From positions 153,234 through 217,233 of the forward strand of contig NZ_MUBJ01000002.1 in NCBI RefSeq assembly GCF_002127535.1: a stretch of 64,000 bases of DNA, written 5' to 3'. The translations under genes and the position numbers were made by a program. Shown one piece after another: positions 12,196-23,786 of this stretch (positions are counted from its first letter, which is position 1; each line of letters opens with the position of its first letter). The notes below the pieces were generated by a model. It was given only the letters and a program-made list of their open reading frames with translations, was not told where the DNA came from and did not search any database. Origin of the DNA: Xenorhabdus vietnamensis (GTDB taxonomy: Bacteria > Pseudomonadota > Gammaproteobacteria > Enterobacterales > Enterobacteriaceae).

Positions 12196-14967
12196 ATGAC
12201 AGAGGTAACCGTAAAATTACTGGCAGAAGAGATCCAGACATCGGAAGAACGTCTAATCCAGCAATTCGCTGATGCTGGCATTCATAAAACCGCAACTGAC
12301 TCTGTTTCCCAGAAAGAAAAAGAAGCTTTGCTGGCCTATCTTAACCGCGAACAAGGCGGTTCTGGCGGCCAGCCAGGTAAATTGACACTACAGCGTAAAA
12401 CGCGCAGTACACTGAATGTTCCTAGCACCGGTGGCAAAAGTAAATCGGTAGCGATTGAAGTCCGCAAAAAACGCACATATGTAAACCGCGATGCCGTTGA
12501 ACAGGCCAAAGCGGAAGAACAGGCGAAGCGTGAAGTGGAAGAGCAGGCTCGGCGCGAGGTAGAAGAGAAGGCGCGGCTTGAAGCTGAAGCGAAAAAATCC
12601 GCGGAAGAGCAAGCTAAACGTGTAGCTGAAGAAAAGGCGAAACGTGAAGCAGAAGAGAGCGCTCAACGTGAAGCAGAAGAAAAAGCCAAACGTGAAGAGG
12701 CTAAACTGTCTCAGCGTGAGGCGGTGGAAAAAGAAAAAGTGACTAAGCAACATACCGAAAACAAACCAAAATCAGTTCAGACTGACTCTGCCGCGCAAAA
12801 TGAAAAAGCGCGTCGTGAAGCGGAAGCTGCAAATTTAAAACGTAAAGCTGAAGAAGAAATGAGCCGTAAGGTGGAAGCAGAAGCTAAGCGTGTTGCAGAA
12901 GAAGCGCGTAAAATGGCAGAAGAGAATCAAGACAAATGGTCTGATTCCTCTGATAACAATGAGAATAGTGACTACCACGTAACCACTTCCCGCTATGCTC
13001 GTGATGCGGAAGATGAAAATGACGCCAAAGTAGAAGGCGAGCGTCGTTCCCGCTCCCGTGGTGGCAAAGCAGCCCGCCAGAAGAAGAATAACAAACATTC
13101 TGAATCGAAAGCAGATCGCGAAGAAGCGCGTGCAGTGGGTCGTAATAAAGGTAAACAACGTAAGCCTAGTTCTTTACAGCAGAGCTTCACTAAACCTGTT
13201 GTCGCGGTTAACCGTGATGTCGTGATTGGTGAAACAATTACTGTTGCTGAATTAGCTAACAAAATGGCTGTTAAAGGTGCTCAGGTTATCAAGACCATGA
13301 TGAACATGGGAGCAATGGTAACCATCAACCAAGTTATTGATCAAGAAACTGCGCAAGTAGTTGCCGAAGAAATGGGCCACAAAGTTATCCTGCGTCGTGA
13401 AAACGAGCTGGAAGAAGCGCTGATGAGCGATCGTGATACAGGTGAAACCCTGGCAGAATATCGTGCTCCAGTTGTAACTATCATGGGCCACGTTGACCAC
13501 GGTAAAACCTCTTTGCTGGACTATATCCGTTCCACTAAAGTGGCTTCTGGAGAGGCTGGCGGTATTACCCAGCACATTGGTGCGTATCATGTGAAAACTG
13601 AAAAAGGCATGATCACTTTCTTGGATACTCCAGGCCATGCTGCATTTACTTCCATGCGCGCACGTGGTGCGAAGGCAACAGATATCGTTGTTCTGGTTGT
13701 AGCGGCGGATGATGGGGTGATGCCTCAGACCATAGAAGCTATCCAGCATGCTAAAGCGGCCAACGTACCAGTTGTTGTTGCTGTGAACAAGATCGATAAG
13801 CCAGAAGCTGATCCGGATCGCGTGAAGAACGAACTGTCACAATACGGCATCATTCCAGAAGATTGGGGCGGTGAAAACCAGTTCATCAATGTGTCTGCTA
13901 AAGCAGGTCTTGGTATTGATGAATTGCTGGAATCAATCTTGCTTCAGGCTGAAGTTCTTGAGCTGAAATCTGTGCGTACTGGCATGGCGAATGGTGTGGT
14001 CATTGAATCCTTCTTGGATAAAGGCCGCGGCCCAGTTGCAACTATTCTGGTTCAGTCTGGTACTCTGAACAAGGGCGATATCGTTCTGTGTGGCTTCGAA
14101 TATGGCCGTATCCGTGCGATGCGTAACGAGTTAGGTCGTGAAGTGACCTCAGCTGGCCCATCTATCCCAGTGGAAATTTTGGGTTTGTCCAATGTTCCAT
14201 CTGCGGGTGATGAAGCGACTGTTGTTCGTGATGAGAAAAAAGCACGTGAAGTGGCTCTGTATCGTCAGGGTAAATTCCGCGAAGTGAAATTGGCTCGTCA
14301 GCATAAGTCCAAGCTGGAAAACATCTTCGCCAATATGGAAGAAGGTAAGGTATCTGAACTGAACATCGTTCTGAAAACTGATGTTCAGGGTACATGTGAA
14401 GCAATTTGTGACTCACTGCTGAAATTGTCTACTGATGAAGTGAAAGTGAAAATCATCGGTTCTGGCGTGGGTGGTATCACTGAAACTGACGCGACACTGG
14501 CAGCGGCGTCTAACGCAATTGTCTTGGGCTTCAACGTTCGTGCTGATGCTTCTGCACGTCGTATCATCGAAAATGAAAGTCTGGATCTGCGTTACTACTC
14601 CGTTATCTATAACCTGATTGATGAAATCAAACAGGCAATGAGCGGTATGCTGGCACCAGAATACAAGCAACAGATCATGGGCCTTGCTGAAGTGCGTGAC
14701 GTATTCAAGTCACCGAAGTTTGGTGCAGTTGCTGGTTGTATGGTGACAGAAGGTTCTATCAAGCGTAATAATCCGATCCGCGTACTGCGCGATAACGTCG
14801 TGATTTACGAAGGTGAATTGGAATCTTTGCGTCGCTTTAAGGATGATGTTAACGAAGTCCGTAATGGTATGGAATGTGGTATCGGTGTGAAGAACTACAA
14901 TGATGTTCGCGTTGGCGATATGATTGAAGTCTTTGAAGTAATTGAAATTAAACGCTCCATCGATTAA
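12196..14967 (+). CDS. infB: Translation initiation factor IF-2
   Basis: GTPase that delivers fMet-tRNA to the 30S subunit and promotes subunit joining. At 923 residues it is longer than E. coli IF-2 (890). The N-terminus has the IF2N fold, then a highly charged region rich in [11 protein letters not shown]-type repeats (about residues 100-250), where the extra length lies. The G domain starts near residue 430 with GHVDHGKT, followed by DTPGH and NKID. Domains II-IV and the C-terminal fMet-tRNA-binding domain are intact. E. coli uses internal starts to make shorter forms; I did not assign one here. Confidence 0.98.
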   Translation: MTEVTVKLLAEEIQTSEERLIQQFADAGIHKTATDSVSQKEKEALLAYLNREQGGSGGQPGKLTLQRKTRSTLNVPSTGGKSKSVAIEVRKKRTYVNRDAVEQAKAEEQAKREVEEQARREVEEKARLEAEAKKSAEEQAKRVAEEKAKREAEESAQREAEEKAKREEAKLSQREAVEKEKVTKQHTENKPKSVQTDSAAQNEKARREAEAANLKRKAEEEMSRKVEAEAKRVAEEARKMAEENQDKWSDSSDNNENSDYHVTTSRYARDAEDENDAKVEGERRSRSRGGKAARQKKNNKHSESKADREEARAVGRNKGKQRKPSSLQQSFTKPVVAVNRDVVIGETITVAELANKMAVKGAQVIKTMMNMGAMVTINQVIDQETAQVVAEEMGHKVILRRENELEEALMSDRDTGETLAEYRAPVVTIMGHVDHGKTSLLDYIRSTKVASGEAGGITQHIGAYHVKTEKGMITFLDTPGHAAFTSMRARGAKATDIVVLVVAADDGVMPQTIEAIQHAKAANVPVVVAVNKIDKPEADPDRVKNELSQYGIIPEDWGGENQFINVSAKAGLGIDELLESILLQAEVLELKSVRTGMANGVVIESFLDKGRGPVATILVQSGTLNKGDIVLCGFEYGRIRAMRNELGREVTSAGPSIPVEILGLSNVPSAGDEATVVRDEKKAREVALYRQGKFREVKLARQHKSKLENIFANMEEGKVSELNIVLKTDVQGTCEAICDSLLKLSTDEVKVKIIGSGVGGITETDATLAAASNAIVLGFNVRADASARRIIENESLDLRYYSVIYNLIDEIKQAMSGMLAPEYKQQIMGLAEVRDVFKSPKFGAVAGCMVTEGSIKRNNPIRVLRDNVVIYEGELESLRRFKDDVNEVRNGMECGIGVKNYNDVRVGDMIEVFEVIEIKRSID

Positions 14968-15000
14968 TACCATTATCTATCCAATAGATTTATTCCATTC

Positions 15001-15025
15001 TTTGGGGGGCTTAATGCCCCCCAAA
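15001..15025 (+). other. Ten-base-pair hairpin between infB and rbfA
   Basis: TTTGGGGGGC (15001-15010) is perfectly complementary to GCCCCCCAAA (15016-15025) over a 5-base loop. No T-run follows. It sits just before the rbfA ribosome-binding site (AGGAGATA at 15031), so it may act in processing, attenuation or translation control. Confidence 0.6.
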
Positions 15026-15043
15026 ATGTCAGGAGATATAGCA

Positions 15044-15454
15044 ATGGCAAGAGAATTCAGTCGTACTCAACGCGTTGCACAGGAAATGCAAAAAGAGATT
15101 GCCATCATCTTACAGCGTGAAGTCAAAGATCCGCGCATTGGAATGGCAACGGTCTCTGGTGTTGAGGTTTCCCGCGATCTGGCTTATGCCAAAGTATTTG
15201 TAACCTTTCTGAATGTACTGGTGGAAGAGCATGATTCAGATATGGTTAAAGAAGGTATTAAGGCATTGAACGAAGCCTCTGGTTTTATTCGTTCCCTGCT
15301 GGGTAAAGCGATGCGTTTACGAGTTATTCCTGAACTGACATTTTCTTATGACAGTTCTTTGGTGGAAGGGATGCGTATGTCGAATTTGGTCAGTAACGTC
15401 GTTAAAAACGATGAGAAGCGTCGCGCATCTGCGGATCATAACGAGGAAAAATGA
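15044..15454 (+). CDS. rbfA: 30S ribosome-binding factor RbfA
   Basis: Cold-shock ribosome assembly factor that binds the 5' helix of 16S rRNA. The 136-residue product from ATG 15044 ([11 protein letters not shown]) is the normal family length, with a KH-like fold ([26 protein letters not shown]). The longer open frame upstream overlaps infB and is not used. Its stop overlaps the start of truB (ATGA), which indicates coupled translation. Confidence 0.97.
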   Translation: MAREFSRTQRVAQEMQKEIAIILQREVKDPRIGMATVSGVEVSRDLAYAKVFVTFLNVLVEEHDSDMVKEGIKALNEASGFIRSLLGKAMRLRVIPELTFSYDSSLVEGMRMSNLVSNVVKNDEKRRASADHNEEK

Positions 15455-16404
15455 TGGGACGCCGTCGTAGAGGCCGTGCTATACACGGTGTACTGCTGCT
15501 GGATAAGCCGCAGGATATTTCCTCCAATGATGCGTTACAGAAAGTAAGGCAGGTTTTCAATGCCAGCAAAGCGGGTCATACTGGCGCACTAGATCCATTG
15601 GCAACAGGTATGTTGCCGATTTGTCTTGGTGAAGCCACTAAATTTTCCCAATTCTTGTTGGATTCTGACAAACGCTATCGTGTGATTGCCTGTTTGGGAC
15701 AGCGTACGGATACTTCGGATTCACATGGGACAATTATTAGTGAACGTGAAGTAAAAATCACCGAATCTCAGCTTGATGCTGCATTGGATACATTCCGTGG
15801 TGATACCATGCAGGTTCCTTCCATGTACTCTGCATTGAAACATCAGGGAAAACCACTATACGAATATGCCCGTAAGGGGATTGAAGTTGAGCGGGAAGCG
15901 CGTTCTATCACTGTTTATGAATTACAATTCATTCGCTGGGAAGGGAATGAGCTGGAATTAGAGATACACTGTTCCAAGGGAACTTATATTCGAACCATCA
16001 TTGATGACTTAGGGGAACTTTTGGGCTGCGGCGCCCATGTTATTTACTTGCGTCGTTTGCAGGTTGCCAATTATCCCAATCAAAGAATGGTAACATTGGA
16101 GCAGTTATATGAATTAAAACAACAGGCTGAAGATCAAGGAATTGAAGCGTGGGAATTGCTTGATCCATTGTTGCTACCAATGGATACCGCTGTCGCTCAT
16201 TTTCCTGTCATCCACTTAACATCTGTGGTTGCGTCTTACTTTAAACAAGGCCAGCCAGTTCGAAGCAAACATAATTTGACTTCAAATGAATGGGTGAGGG
16301 TCACCGAAGGAGATGAAAATAAATTCATCGGCATTGCGGTGATTGATGATGATGGCTTAGTGGCTCCGCGCCGTCTGGTTGTTGAAGAAACTGAAATCGA
16401 ATAA
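15451..16404 (+). CDS. truB: tRNA pseudouridine-55 synthase TruB
   Basis: Makes the pseudouridine in the T-loop of tRNAs. The catalytic aspartate lies in [16 protein letters not shown] (about residue 48). The [14 protein letters not shown] start, [14 protein letters not shown] and the C-terminal PUA domain are all present (317 residues). The start may be ATG 15451 or the adjacent ATG 15454; the first gives the ATGA overlap with rbfA. Confidence 0.97.
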   Translation: MMGRRRRGRAIHGVLLLDKPQDISSNDALQKVRQVFNASKAGHTGALDPLATGMLPICLGEATKFSQFLLDSDKRYRVIACLGQRTDTSDSHGTIISEREVKITESQLDAALDTFRGDTMQVPSMYSALKHQGKPLYEYARKGIEVEREARSITVYELQFIRWEGNELELEIHCSKGTYIRTIIDDLGELLGCGAHVIYLRRLQVANYPNQRMVTLEQLYELKQQAEDQGIEAWELLDPLLLPMDTAVAHFPVIHLTSVVASYFKQGQPVRSKHNLTSNEWVRVTEGDENKFIGIAVIDDDGLVAPRRLVVEETEIE

Positions 16405-16589
16405 TGATATCAACCGACAAGGAATTTAAAGCAGGCAAATTTAGTAGGGGCTAGTAGGGGCACAGAATGACGATGATTGTGCTGTCTTGCGCTTCACTTA
16501 TTTGCAGCGTAGAATACCGCGTCTATATATGAGTTGCTGAATTAGAGATCGGCACTTGTCATTTTAAATTACATATTTGGAGTTATACT

Positions 16590-16859
16590 ATGTCTCTAAG
16601 TACTGCTGCAAAAGCACAGATTATTACTGAATTTGGTCGCGGCGCTAACGACAGTGGTTCTAGCGAAGTTCAGATCGCACTGCTGACTGCTGACATCAAC
16701 CAATTGCAAGGTCACTTTTCAGAGCACAAAAAAGATCACCACAGCCGTCGTGGTCTGCTGAGAAAGGTTGCACAGCGTCGTAAGCTGCTGAACTACCTGA
16801 AGAGTAAAGATTTGGCACGCTATACTGCTCTGATTGAGCGTCTGGGACTGCGTCGCTAA
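16590..16859 (+). CDS. rpsO: 30S ribosomal protein S15
   Basis: Primary 16S-binding protein of the central domain. All 89 residues match the family ([38 protein letters not shown]). A TTGGAG site precedes the start. In E. coli S15 represses its own translation through a pseudoknot in this leader; I did not verify that fold here. A strong terminator follows at 16877-16905. Confidence 0.98.
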   Translation: MSLSTAAKAQIITEFGRGANDSGSSEVQIALLTADINQLQGHFSEHKKDHHSRRGLLRKVAQRRKLLNYLKSKDLARYTALIERLGLRR

Positions 16860-16876
16860 TCGATGTGTTTCAGTGG

Positions 16877-16905
16877 AAAGGGGCCTAATTGGGCCCCTTT
16901 TCTTC
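16877..16905 (+). terminator. rpsO terminator
   Basis: AAAGGGGCC (16877-16885) pairs with GGCCCCTTT (16892-16900), followed by TTC TT. In E. coli the equivalent terminator is partly read through into pnp. Confidence 0.9.
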
Positions 16906-17003
16906 TAGGAAACGGAATCAATAGAAACTAGAATTGAGAGATTTAAACACTATTTTTACCGTTTTTTGCCGTTTCTGAAATTTAAACCTCTTCCGCTACA
17001 GTG

Positions 17004-17058
17004 ACTCGCGCGGCTAATGAGAGTCCTTAAGGGAGTGAGCACTGTCATTAGTCGTGAG
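17004..17058 (+). promoter_or_regulatory. pnp leader stem-loop, probable RNase III site
   Basis: A long imperfect hairpin lies in the pnp leader: 17004-17020 (CTCGCG, then GCTAATGA) pairs with 17045-17058 (TCATTAG, CGTGAG). In E. coli a similar long stem in the pnp leader is cut by RNase III and then destabilised by PNPase itself, giving autoregulation. Position and shape support the same role; the cut sites are inferred. Confidence 0.75.
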
Positions 17059-17130
17059 GGTGTAGCAAGAAGAGAAAATCTATTGTTGTCCTTTTTTATA
17101 AAACGACAACACTAACAAAGGAACATTATT

Positions 17131-19269
17131 TTGCTAAATCCGATTGTTCGTAAATTCCAGTATGGTCAACACACTGTGACCATCGAAACCGGCATGATGG
17201 CTCGTCAGGCGACAGCAGCCGTTATGGTAAGTATGGATGACACTGCGGTATTTGTAACCGTCGTAGGTCAAAAGAAAGTCAAAGCAGGTCAGGATTTTTT
17301 CCCTCTGACTGTTAACTATCAGGAGCGTACTTACGCTGCTGGTCGTATTCCGGGAAGTTTCTTTCGTCGTGAAGGCCGTCCGGGAGAAGGTGAAACGTTG
17401 GTTGCCCGCCTTATCGACCGCCCTCTGCGCCCTCTGTTCCCAGAAGGTTTCCTGAATGAAGTTCAAATCATCGCGACAGTCGTTTCTGTTAACCCACAAG
17501 TAAACCCTGATATTGTTGCCATGATTGGCTCTTCTGCGGTATTGGCATTGTCTGGTATCCCATTCAATGGCCCAATTGGCGCTGCGCGTGTTGGCTACGT
17601 CAATGATCAGTACGTACTGAACCCAACCAGTGATGAACTGAAAAACAGCCGTCTGGATCTGGTCGTTGCAGGTACTGAAGGTGCGGTACTGATGGTGGAA
17701 TCCGAAGCGGATCTGCTGACTGAAGAACAAATGTTGGGTGCGGTTGTATTTGGTCACGAGCAACAACAGATTGTGATTGATAACATCAATGCATTGGTCG
17801 CTGAAGCGGGCAAAGAGAAGTGGGATTGGTCACCAGAATCTATCAATCAGTCTCTGCACGATCGCGTTGCAGAACTGGCTGAAAGTCGTCTGGGTGATGC
17901 TTATCGCATTACTGAGAAGCAGGAACGTTACGCTCAGGTTGATATCATCAAAGAAGAGGTCTCTGCGATTATCCTGGCAGAATCTGCGGAAAAAGGCATT
18001 GAACTGGAAGAAACAGAAATTCTTGAAGTTCTGTCTGTTCTGGAGAAAAATGTTGTTCGTGGCCGTGTTCTGCGTGGTGAGCCTCGTATTGATGGTCGTG
18101 AAAAAGACATGGTTCGTGCTCTGGACGTTCGCACTGGCGTACTGCCGCGTACTCATGGTTCATCTCTGTTCACCCGTGGTGAAACTCAGGCATTGGTTGC
18201 TGCGACACTGGGTACAGAGCGTGATGCTCAAGTTATTGATGAACTGATGGGTGAGCGTACAGATCGCTTCCTGTTCCATTATAACTTCCCTCCATACTCT
18301 GTAGGTGAAACAGGCATGGTCGGCTCACCAAAACGTCGTGAAATTGGTCACGGTCGTCTGGCGAAACGTGGCGTATTGGCTGTAATGCCAAGCATCAATG
18401 AATTTCCATATACCGTTCGTGTAGTTTCTGAAATTACTGAATCCAACGGTTCTTCTTCTATGGCTTCTGTCTGTGGTGCTTCATTGGCACTGATGGATGC
18501 TGGCGTGCCAATCAAGGCTGCCGTTGCAGGTATCGCAATGGGTCTGGTGAAAGAAGGGGATAACTTTGTTGTTCTGTCTGACATTCTGGGTGATGAAGAT
18601 CATCTGGGCGACATGGACTTTAAAGTTGCAGGTAGCCGTGATGGTGTCAGCGCATTGCAAATGGACATCAAAATCGAAGGCATTACCCGTGAAATCATGC
18701 AGATTGCTCTGAATCAGGCTAAAGGTGCCCGTCTGCATATCCTTAATGTCATGGAGCAGGCAATTCAGAGCCCACGCAATGATATTTCTGAATTTGCACC
18801 ACGTATCCACACTATCAAGATCAATCCAGACAAGATCAAAGACGTGATTGGTAAAGGTGGTTCCGTGATCCGCGCATTGACAGAAGAAACAGGCACCACC
18901 ATTGAAATCGAAGATGATGGTACAGTGAAGATTGCGGCGACTGACAGTGATAAAGCACGTCATGCCATTAGTCGTATTGAAGAAATCACTGCTGAAGTTG
19001 AAGTTGGTCGTATTTATACTGGTAAAGTTACCCGTATTGTTGATTTTGGTGCATTTGTTGCCATCGGTGGCGGCAAAGAAGGGCTGGTACACATTTCTCA
19101 GATTGCGGACAAACGTGTAGAAAAAGTCACTGATCATCTGAAAATTGGGCAAGAAGTTCCTGTGAAAGTGTTGGAAATTGACCGTCAGGGTCGTATTCGC
19201 CTGAGCATGAAAGAAGCTCAGATCGTGACTGATGAAATACAACAGTCACCGGAATCATCAGTAGAATAA
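17131..19269 (+). CDS. pnp: Polyribonucleotide nucleotidyltransferase (PNPase)
   Basis: Phosphorolytic 3'-5' exoribonuclease and degradosome component. The 712 residues contain two RNase PH-like cores ([22 protein letters not shown] in the first, [18 protein letters not shown] in the second). A KH domain ([15 protein letters not shown]) and a C-terminal S1 domain ([17 protein letters not shown]) follow. It starts at TTG 17131, giving [13 protein letters not shown] as in E. coli. Leader regulation is described at 17004-17058. Confidence 0.98.
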   Translation: MLNPIVRKFQYGQHTVTIETGMMARQATAAVMVSMDDTAVFVTVVGQKKVKAGQDFFPLTVNYQERTYAAGRIPGSFFRREGRPGEGETLVARLIDRPLRPLFPEGFLNEVQIIATVVSVNPQVNPDIVAMIGSSAVLALSGIPFNGPIGAARVGYVNDQYVLNPTSDELKNSRLDLVVAGTEGAVLMVESEADLLTEEQMLGAVVFGHEQQQIVIDNINALVAEAGKEKWDWSPESINQSLHDRVAELAESRLGDAYRITEKQERYAQVDIIKEEVSAIILAESAEKGIELEETEILEVLSVLEKNVVRGRVLRGEPRIDGREKDMVRALDVRTGVLPRTHGSSLFTRGETQALVAATLGTERDAQVIDELMGERTDRFLFHYNFPPYSVGETGMVGSPKRREIGHGRLAKRGVLAVMPSINEFPYTVRVVSEITESNGSSSMASVCGASLALMDAGVPIKAAVAGIAMGLVKEGDNFVVLSDILGDEDHLGDMDFKVAGSRDGVSALQMDIKIEGITREIMQIALNQAKGARLHILNVMEQAIQSPRNDISEFAPRIHTIKINPDKIKDVIGKGGSVIRALTEETGTTIEIEDDGTVKIAATDSDKARHAISRIEEITAEVEVGRIYTGKVTRIVDFGAFVAIGGGKEGLVHISQIADKRVEKVTDHLKIGQEVPVKVLEIDRQGRIRLSMKEAQIVTDEIQQSPESSVE

Positions 19270-19282
19270 ATTTGACGTAAAG

Positions 19283-19310
19283 AGCGGCGTCCTGTAAAAA
19301 GGGCGCCGTT
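19283..19310 (+). terminator. Hairpin after pnp
   Basis: CGGCGTCC (19285-19292) pairs with GGGCGCCG (19301-19308) over 8 bases with one G-T pair. Only a short T stretch follows, so it may act as a transcript-end stabiliser as well as a terminator. Confidence 0.7.
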
Positions 19311-19447
19311 TATCTCAATAAATTTCGAGTTGTTGTTCACAGTAGCTGGAAATGAGAGAAAGTTAATTTTGGGCAGGAAGCCTGAAATATACAATGTGGG
19401 TGGAGTAACAGGGCATTCTGATTAATGTCTGACTTCGGGAGTGGGAA

Positions 19448-20332
19448 ATGAATTCTTTTCTGCGCTGGTGTTATGTTGCGGCTATTTTTCTTATTGTGGG
19501 ATGTAGCAGCAATGGGTGGCGTAAAAATGAAGTTCTTGCTATTCCATTACAGTCGGTATTGCAACAAGAAGTTATCCTGGCTCGCATGGAGCAAATACTT
19601 GCGAGTCGCTCACTTACAGAAGATGAATATGCACAGCTTTTATATGAACGAGGTGTGCTGTATGATAGCTTTGGGCTGAGGGCGCTGGCGCAGAATGATT
19701 TTTCTGTGGCTTTGTCTATCCGTCCTGATATTCCTGATATTTTTAATTATCTAGGAATTTATTTTACGCAGGCAGGCAATTTTGATTCTGCCTATGAAGC
19801 GTTTGATTCTGTTTTAGAACTTGATCCAACTTACAAGTACGTGCGAATGAATCGCGGCATTTCACTGTATTACGGTGGCCGTTATCGATTGGCGCAGGAT
19901 GATCTGCAGGCGTTTTATCAAGACAATCCAAATGATCCCATCCGTTCGTTGTGGTTGTACCTGGTGGAAGAGAAAATTGATCCTAAGGTTGCAATGACTA
20001 ATTTGTCGTACCATTTTGACAAAGCGAGCCGGGAAGTATGGGGCTGGAATATCGTTGAATTCTATTTGGGCAAAATCAGTGAAAAAACACTGATGGAGCG
20101 TTTACAACAGGACTCAACGGATAACACTTCGCTCGCTGAGCATCTCAGTGAAACTGACTTCTATTTAGGTAAACATTACCTAAGTCTGGGGGATGAGGAT
20201 AGCGCAGCTGCGTTATTCAAGCTGACGGTAGCTAACAATGTTCATCACTTTGTTGAGCACCGCTATGCATTGTTGGAATTGGCATTATTAAGCCAGAAAC
20301 AAGATGATTTATCGGAATCGAACCAACAATAG
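19448..20332 (+). CDS. nlpI: Lipoprotein NlpI
   Basis: Outer-membrane lipoprotein with TPR repeats that acts as adaptor for the protease Prc and for peptidoglycan hydrolases. The 294 residues start with a lipoprotein signal ending in the lipobox LIVGC (Cys 19). Several TPR units follow ([41 protein letters not shown]). It lies between pnp and deaD as in E. coli. Confidence 0.95.
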   Translation: MNSFLRWCYVAAIFLIVGCSSNGWRKNEVLAIPLQSVLQQEVILARMEQILASRSLTEDEYAQLLYERGVLYDSFGLRALAQNDFSVALSIRPDIPDIFNYLGIYFTQAGNFDSAYEAFDSVLELDPTYKYVRMNRGISLYYGGRYRLAQDDLQAFYQDNPNDPIRSLWLYLVEEKIDPKVAMTNLSYHFDKASREVWGWNIVEFYLGKISEKTLMERLQQDSTDNTSLAEHLSETDFYLGKHYLSLGDEDSAAALFKLTVANNVHHFVEHRYALLELALLSQKQDDLSESNQQ

Positions 20333-20432
20333 CTGACGAACATATTCACGACAGATTTTAAAGTCCACATCTTTAGAGGTGGGGGCTTATTTGTTCGTTT
20401 AATAACATAATTTGAGCCAGTTCACATTTTAA

Positions 20433-20513
20433 ATGAAAATGACAGAAATTCTTTTCACTGTGTTATGTAGACTGGCCGCCATGATCAATGAGGCACCATT
20501 ACATGACCACTGA
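20433..20513 (+). CDS. yrbN: Small leader protein YrbN
   Basis: A 26-codon reading frame (begins [16 protein letters not shown], ends EAPLHDH) sits directly before deaD and overlaps its first four codons. E. coli has a 26-residue yrbN at exactly this place, so I assign the name from length, position and general similarity. Its overlap with deaD suggests translational coupling, possibly part of deaD cold-shock control. Too short for standard ORF calling. Confidence 0.7.
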   Translation: MKMTEILFTVLCRLAAMINEAPLHDH

Positions 20514-22470
20514 GACTGAAATCTCTTTTGCTGATTTAGGTTTATCAGCCCCTATTCTTTCTGCACTGGAAGGCTTGGGCTATGAAAAGCCTTCTCCTAT
20601 TCAACAACAATGTATTCCTCACCTGCTGAACGGCTGTGACGTGCTGGGCATGGCACAGACGGGTAGTGGTAAAACTGCAGCATTCAGCTTGCCTTTACTG
20701 AATAACATTGATGCTGAACTTAAAGCTCCACAGATCCTTGTGTTAGCACCAACCCGTGAACTGGCGGTACAGGTCGCTGAAGCGTGTTCAGAGTTCTCCA
20801 AGCATATGCGCAATGTGAATGTTGTTGCACTTTACGGTGGACAGCGTTACGACGTCCAATTACGTGCCTTGCGTCAGGGGCCACAAGTTGTGGTGGGAAC
20901 ACCCGGTCGTCTGTTAGATCACTTAAAACGTGGAACATTAGACCTGTCCAATCTGAAAGGTCTGGTACTGGATGAAGCCGACGAAATGTTGCGTATGGGC
21001 TTTATCGAAGATGTTGAAAACATCATGAGCCAGATCCCTGCTGAACATCAGACAGCTCTGTTCTCAGCAACTATGCCTGAAGCGATTCGCCGCATTACCC
21101 GTCGTTTCATGAATAACCCACAAGAAGTTCGTATCCAGAGCAGTGTTACCAACCGTCCTGACATCAGCCAGAGTTACTGGTCTGTTTACGGCATGCGTAA
21201 AAACGAAGCACTGGTACGTTTCCTTGAAGCAGAAGATTTTGATGCTGCGATTATTTTCGTGCGCACCAAAAATGCAACGTTGGAAGTGGCAGAAACTCTG
21301 GAGCGCAACGGTTACAACTCTGCGGCACTGAATGGTGACATGAACCAAGCTTTGCGCGAACAGACTCTTGAGCGCCTGAAAGATGGTCGTTTGGACATTC
21401 TGATTGCGACTGATGTTGCTGCTCGTGGTCTGGATGTTGAACGCATTAGTTTGGTTGTTAACTACGACATCCCAATGGATGCTGAATCTTACGTACACCG
21501 TATCGGTCGTACCGGTCGTGCAGGCCGTGCAGGCCGTGCCCTGTTGTTTGTCGAAAACCGTGAGCGTCGTTTGCTGCGTAACATTGAACGCACCATGAAG
21601 CTGACGATTCCAGAAGTTGAACTGCCAAATGCAGAACTTCTGAGCCAGCGTCGTCTGGAGAAATTTGCGGCTAATGTTCAGCAACAATTGGAAAGCAGCG
21701 ATTTGGATCAATACCGCGCATTGCTGTCTAAGTTGGGTACCGGTGATGAACTGGATATGGAAACATTGGCAGCGGCTCTGTTGAAAATGGCACAGGGTGA
21801 GCGCGTACTTATTCTGCCACCAGATCCTGTGCGTCGTCCTCGTCGTGAATTCAATGATCGTGATGACCGTCGTCGCAATGGCAATGGTTTTGGTGATCGT
21901 GACAGAAATGATAGAAACGACAGAAGTGATAGAAGTGATAGAAGTGACCGAGGTGATCGCCCTCGTCGTGAACGTCGTGATGTAGGTGACATGGAACTGT
22001 ATCGCATTGAAGTTGGCCGTGATGATGGTGTTGAAGTTCGCCATATCGTAGGGGCAATTGCAAACGAAGGTGATATCAGCAGCCGTTACATCGGTAATAT
22101 CAAACTGTTTGCAACTCATTCCACAATTGAGCTACCAAAAGGGATGCCAGGTGAATTACTGTCTCACTTCACCCGTACCCGTATTTTGAACAAACCACTG
22201 AACATGCAGCTGATGGGTGATGCACAACCATTTGAACGCCGTGAGCGTCGTGGTGGCCGCAATGGTAACGGTGGCAATGGTGGTAATGGCCCACGTCGTG
22301 ACCGTGAGAGTTTCGGCAATAATGGCAATAATAATGGTGGCCGCCGTTTTAACAACGAACGTCGTGGCGGTGGTGAGCGTGGTTCTTTCCGCGGTCGCAG
22401 CAACGATGATTTTAATGGTGGCGCGCCACGTCGTCGTCAAAGCCAAACCCAAAGCAATGGTAACGTATAA
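20503..22470 (+). CDS. deaD: DEAD-box RNA helicase DeaD (CsdA)
   Basis: Cold-shock ATP-dependent RNA helicase acting in 50S assembly and mRNA decay. The motifs are [33 protein letters not shown] and [13 protein letters not shown]. The RNA-binding domain after residue 480 includes [26 protein letters not shown], and the tail is Arg/Gly/Asn-rich. The start ATG 20503 (MTTETEISF) has GAGG at 20490-20493. An in-frame ATG at 20488 overlaps that site and is rejected. The product is 655 residues, slightly longer than E. coli (629), from expansion of low-complexity segments. Confidence 0.96.
   Translation: MTTETEISFADLGLSAPILSALEGLGYEKPSPIQQQCIPHLLNGCDVLGMAQTGSGKTAAFSLPLLNNIDAELKAPQILVLAPTRELAVQVAEACSEFSKHMRNVNVVALYGGQRYDVQLRALRQGPQVVVGTPGRLLDHLKRGTLDLSNLKGLVLDEADEMLRMGFIEDVENIMSQIPAEHQTALFSATMPEAIRRITRRFMNNPQEVRIQSSVTNRPDISQSYWSVYGMRKNEALVRFLEAEDFDAAIIFVRTKNATLEVAETLERNGYNSAALNGDMNQALREQTLERLKDGRLDILIATDVAARGLDVERISLVVNYDIPMDAESYVHRIGRTGRAGRAGRALLFVENRERRLLRNIERTMKLTIPEVELPNAELLSQRRLEKFAANVQQQLESSDLDQYRALLSKLGTGDELDMETLAAALLKMAQGERVLILPPDPVRRPRREFNDRDDRRRNGNGFGDRDRNDRNDRSDRSDRSDRGDRPRRERRDVGDMELYRIEVGRDDGVEVRHIVGAIANEGDISSRYIGNIKLFATHSTIELPKGMPGELLSHFTRTRILNKPLNMQLMGDAQPFERRERRGGRNGNGGNGGNGPRRDRESFGNNGNNNGGRRFNNERRGGGERGSFRGRSNDDFNGGAPRRRQSQTQSNGNV
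21898..21962 (+). repeat. Short tandem repeat inside deaD
   Basis: A run of degenerate 9-12 base units (GATAGAAGT, GATAGAAAC, GATCGTGAC) encodes alternating DRND and DRSD residues in the linker before the RNA-binding domain. Such runs vary in length between strains. Confidence 0.7.
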
Positions 22471-22546
22471 AAACGCGCCAACATTCTATTAAGTTGTTTG
22501 ATTGGCATTCTATTGCGTTGAAAATATCGTAATCATGATGCGTTAA

Positions 22547-22582
22547 ATAAGGCCCTTTCTCTTAACGGAGAAAGGGCCTTAT
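22547..22582 (+). terminator. Strong bidirectional terminator between deaD and yjaA
   Basis: A perfect 15-base stem ATAAGGCCCTTTCTC (22547-22561) pairs with its complement (22568-22582) over a 6-base loop. It lies between two convergent genes. Confidence 0.85.
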
Positions 22583-22602
22583 ATTCTTTGTTCAATTGGA
22601 TT

Positions 22603-23010
22603 CTAACCGGCTCTGGGAGGATTTTTGGGGATAGGCTTGTTCAACTCGGCTTTGGCTTCTCCATCTGAAAGTAAGCGCTTACCTTGATGGATAACCATTT
22701 TTTTAATGAAGCCACCGAAACCACCGTGAGCTACCTCATGCAAAATTCTTTCTTCTACAGAACATAGCCCACCTTCGCTTTGATTTAATGGATGGATCAA
22801 TACTCGATGTTTTCGCTCAAAAAGCCGTTTAATGCCTTTCAAAAAGCCATGCTGATGAAGCAGTGTGCGTAACTGAAATTCTGCATTGTAAAACTCACCA
22901 ATAAGCAAGCGGGTTGTACTGAAATCGCCTTCAATCTCCAGCTCTTTCTGATTATTGAGGTTTTTCAGGGTCATTCTGTTTGTTTTAATTTTGAGATAAA
23001 AATCTGCCAT
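22603..23010 (-). CDS. yjaA: YjaA-like stress response protein
   Basis: The 135 residues resemble E. coli YjaA: FYLKIKTNRMTLKNL at the start, TTRLLIGEFYNAEFQL, then EGGLCSVEERILHEVAHGG, the most conserved block. The molecular function is unknown; YjaA is reported as stress-induced. AAGGA lies 7 bases before ATG 23010, so that start is preferred to ATG 23016. It stands alone downstream of btsR and is convergent with deaD. Family identity is from remembered sequence similarity. Confidence 0.75.
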   Translation of the reverse strand: MADFYLKIKTNRMTLKNLNNQKELEIEGDFSTTRLLIGEFYNAEFQLRTLLHQHGFLKGIKRLFERKHRVLIHPLNQSEGGLCSVEERILHEVAHGGFGGFIKKMVIHQGKRLLSDGEAKAELNKPIPKNPPRAG

Positions 23011-23064
23011 AAGCATTTCCTTGATTTATTTTTCCTGTAGGGTCAAGGAATTATGCCGTGGCGA

Positions 23065-23784
23065 TTAATTTAAGCCCAGCTCTTCTTTAAGTGGCTTTAG
23101 ATAACGACGACTCACTGGAATGCGTTTATCATTGCTCAGAACCAGCTCTGCCTGTCCACTTTCTACAAAAACAATCTCCCGCAAATGGGGCATATTGACG
23201 AGATACTGACGATGGCAACGAGTCAGAGAAGTACGGGTTTCCAGAGTACGCAGAGTCAACTCGGTAAAGCCTTCCTGCCCGTTGGCACTCATGACATATA
23301 TACCACTTAGCCGGGAAGTGACATACAGTACATCATTCAATGGCATTAACCAGATCCGGCTATGTCCAGTACAGGGAATGTATTTCAATTGCTCATCTTC
23401 GCGTTGCAGATCTGTCAGATTCTGCTTTTGATAACCAGAATGTAGCCGTTGTAAAGTCTTACTCAAACGCTCTTTTTCCAGTGGCTTTAACAAATAATCG
23501 AAAGCGTGCTCTTCAAAGGCTTGCACCGCATATTCATCAAAAGCGGTCAAAAATACAATATAAGGGCGATGCTCAGGATCGAGCATACTTACCATTTCAA
23601 GCCCGGTAATGCGGGGCATTTGAATATCAAGGAAAACAACATCGGGTTTCAGACGATGGATAGCGCCGATGGCTTCCACTGCATTGGCACATTCACCGAT
23701 GATTTGAATATCCTTTTTCTCTTCCAGCAGGCAACGCAGGTTCTCACGCGCCAGAGGTTCATCATCAACAATCAATACATTCAT
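23065..23784 (-). CDS. btsR: LytTR response regulator BtsR (YehT)
   Basis: Response regulator of the BtsSR pyruvate-sensing system. The receiver domain has the acidic pocket DDE (7-9), phospho-acceptor Asp 53 in FLDIQMP and the conserved Lys in LLKPLEKER. The C-terminal LytTR DNA-binding domain (about 135-239) includes RCHRQYLVN and [12 protein letters not shown]. The gene lies two bases after the btsS stop, in one operon. Its E. coli target, the pyruvate transporter btsT, is not in the window. Confidence 0.93.
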   Translation of the reverse strand: MNVLIVDDEPLARENLRCLLEEKKDIQIIGECANAVEAIGAIHRLKPDVVFLDIQMPRITGLEMVSMLDPEHRPYIVFLTAFDEYAVQAFEEHAFDYLLKPLEKERLSKTLQRLHSGYQKQNLTDLQREDEQLKYIPCTGHSRIWLMPLNDVLYVTSRLSGIYVMSANGQEGFTELTLRTLETRTSLTRCHRQYLVNMPHLREIVFVESGQAELVLSNDKRIPVSRRYLKPLKEELGLN

Positions 23785-23786
23785 AT

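Noticed and set aside
12500-12760. Repeat region in infB as a mobile or CRISPR-like repeat
   Set aside because: It encodes the charged [11 protein letters not shown]-type linker of IF-2 in frame; ordinary low-complexity coding sequence.
18481-19242. 253-codon minus-strand frame opposite pnp
   Set aside because: Shadow frame of the PNPase gene, rich in Phe, Asn and His, without a ribosome-binding site.
21064-22119. Long minus-strand frame opposite deaD
   Set aside because: It is the antisense shadow of a strongly biased coding sequence (Thr/Ile/Val-rich), with no start signals or domain.
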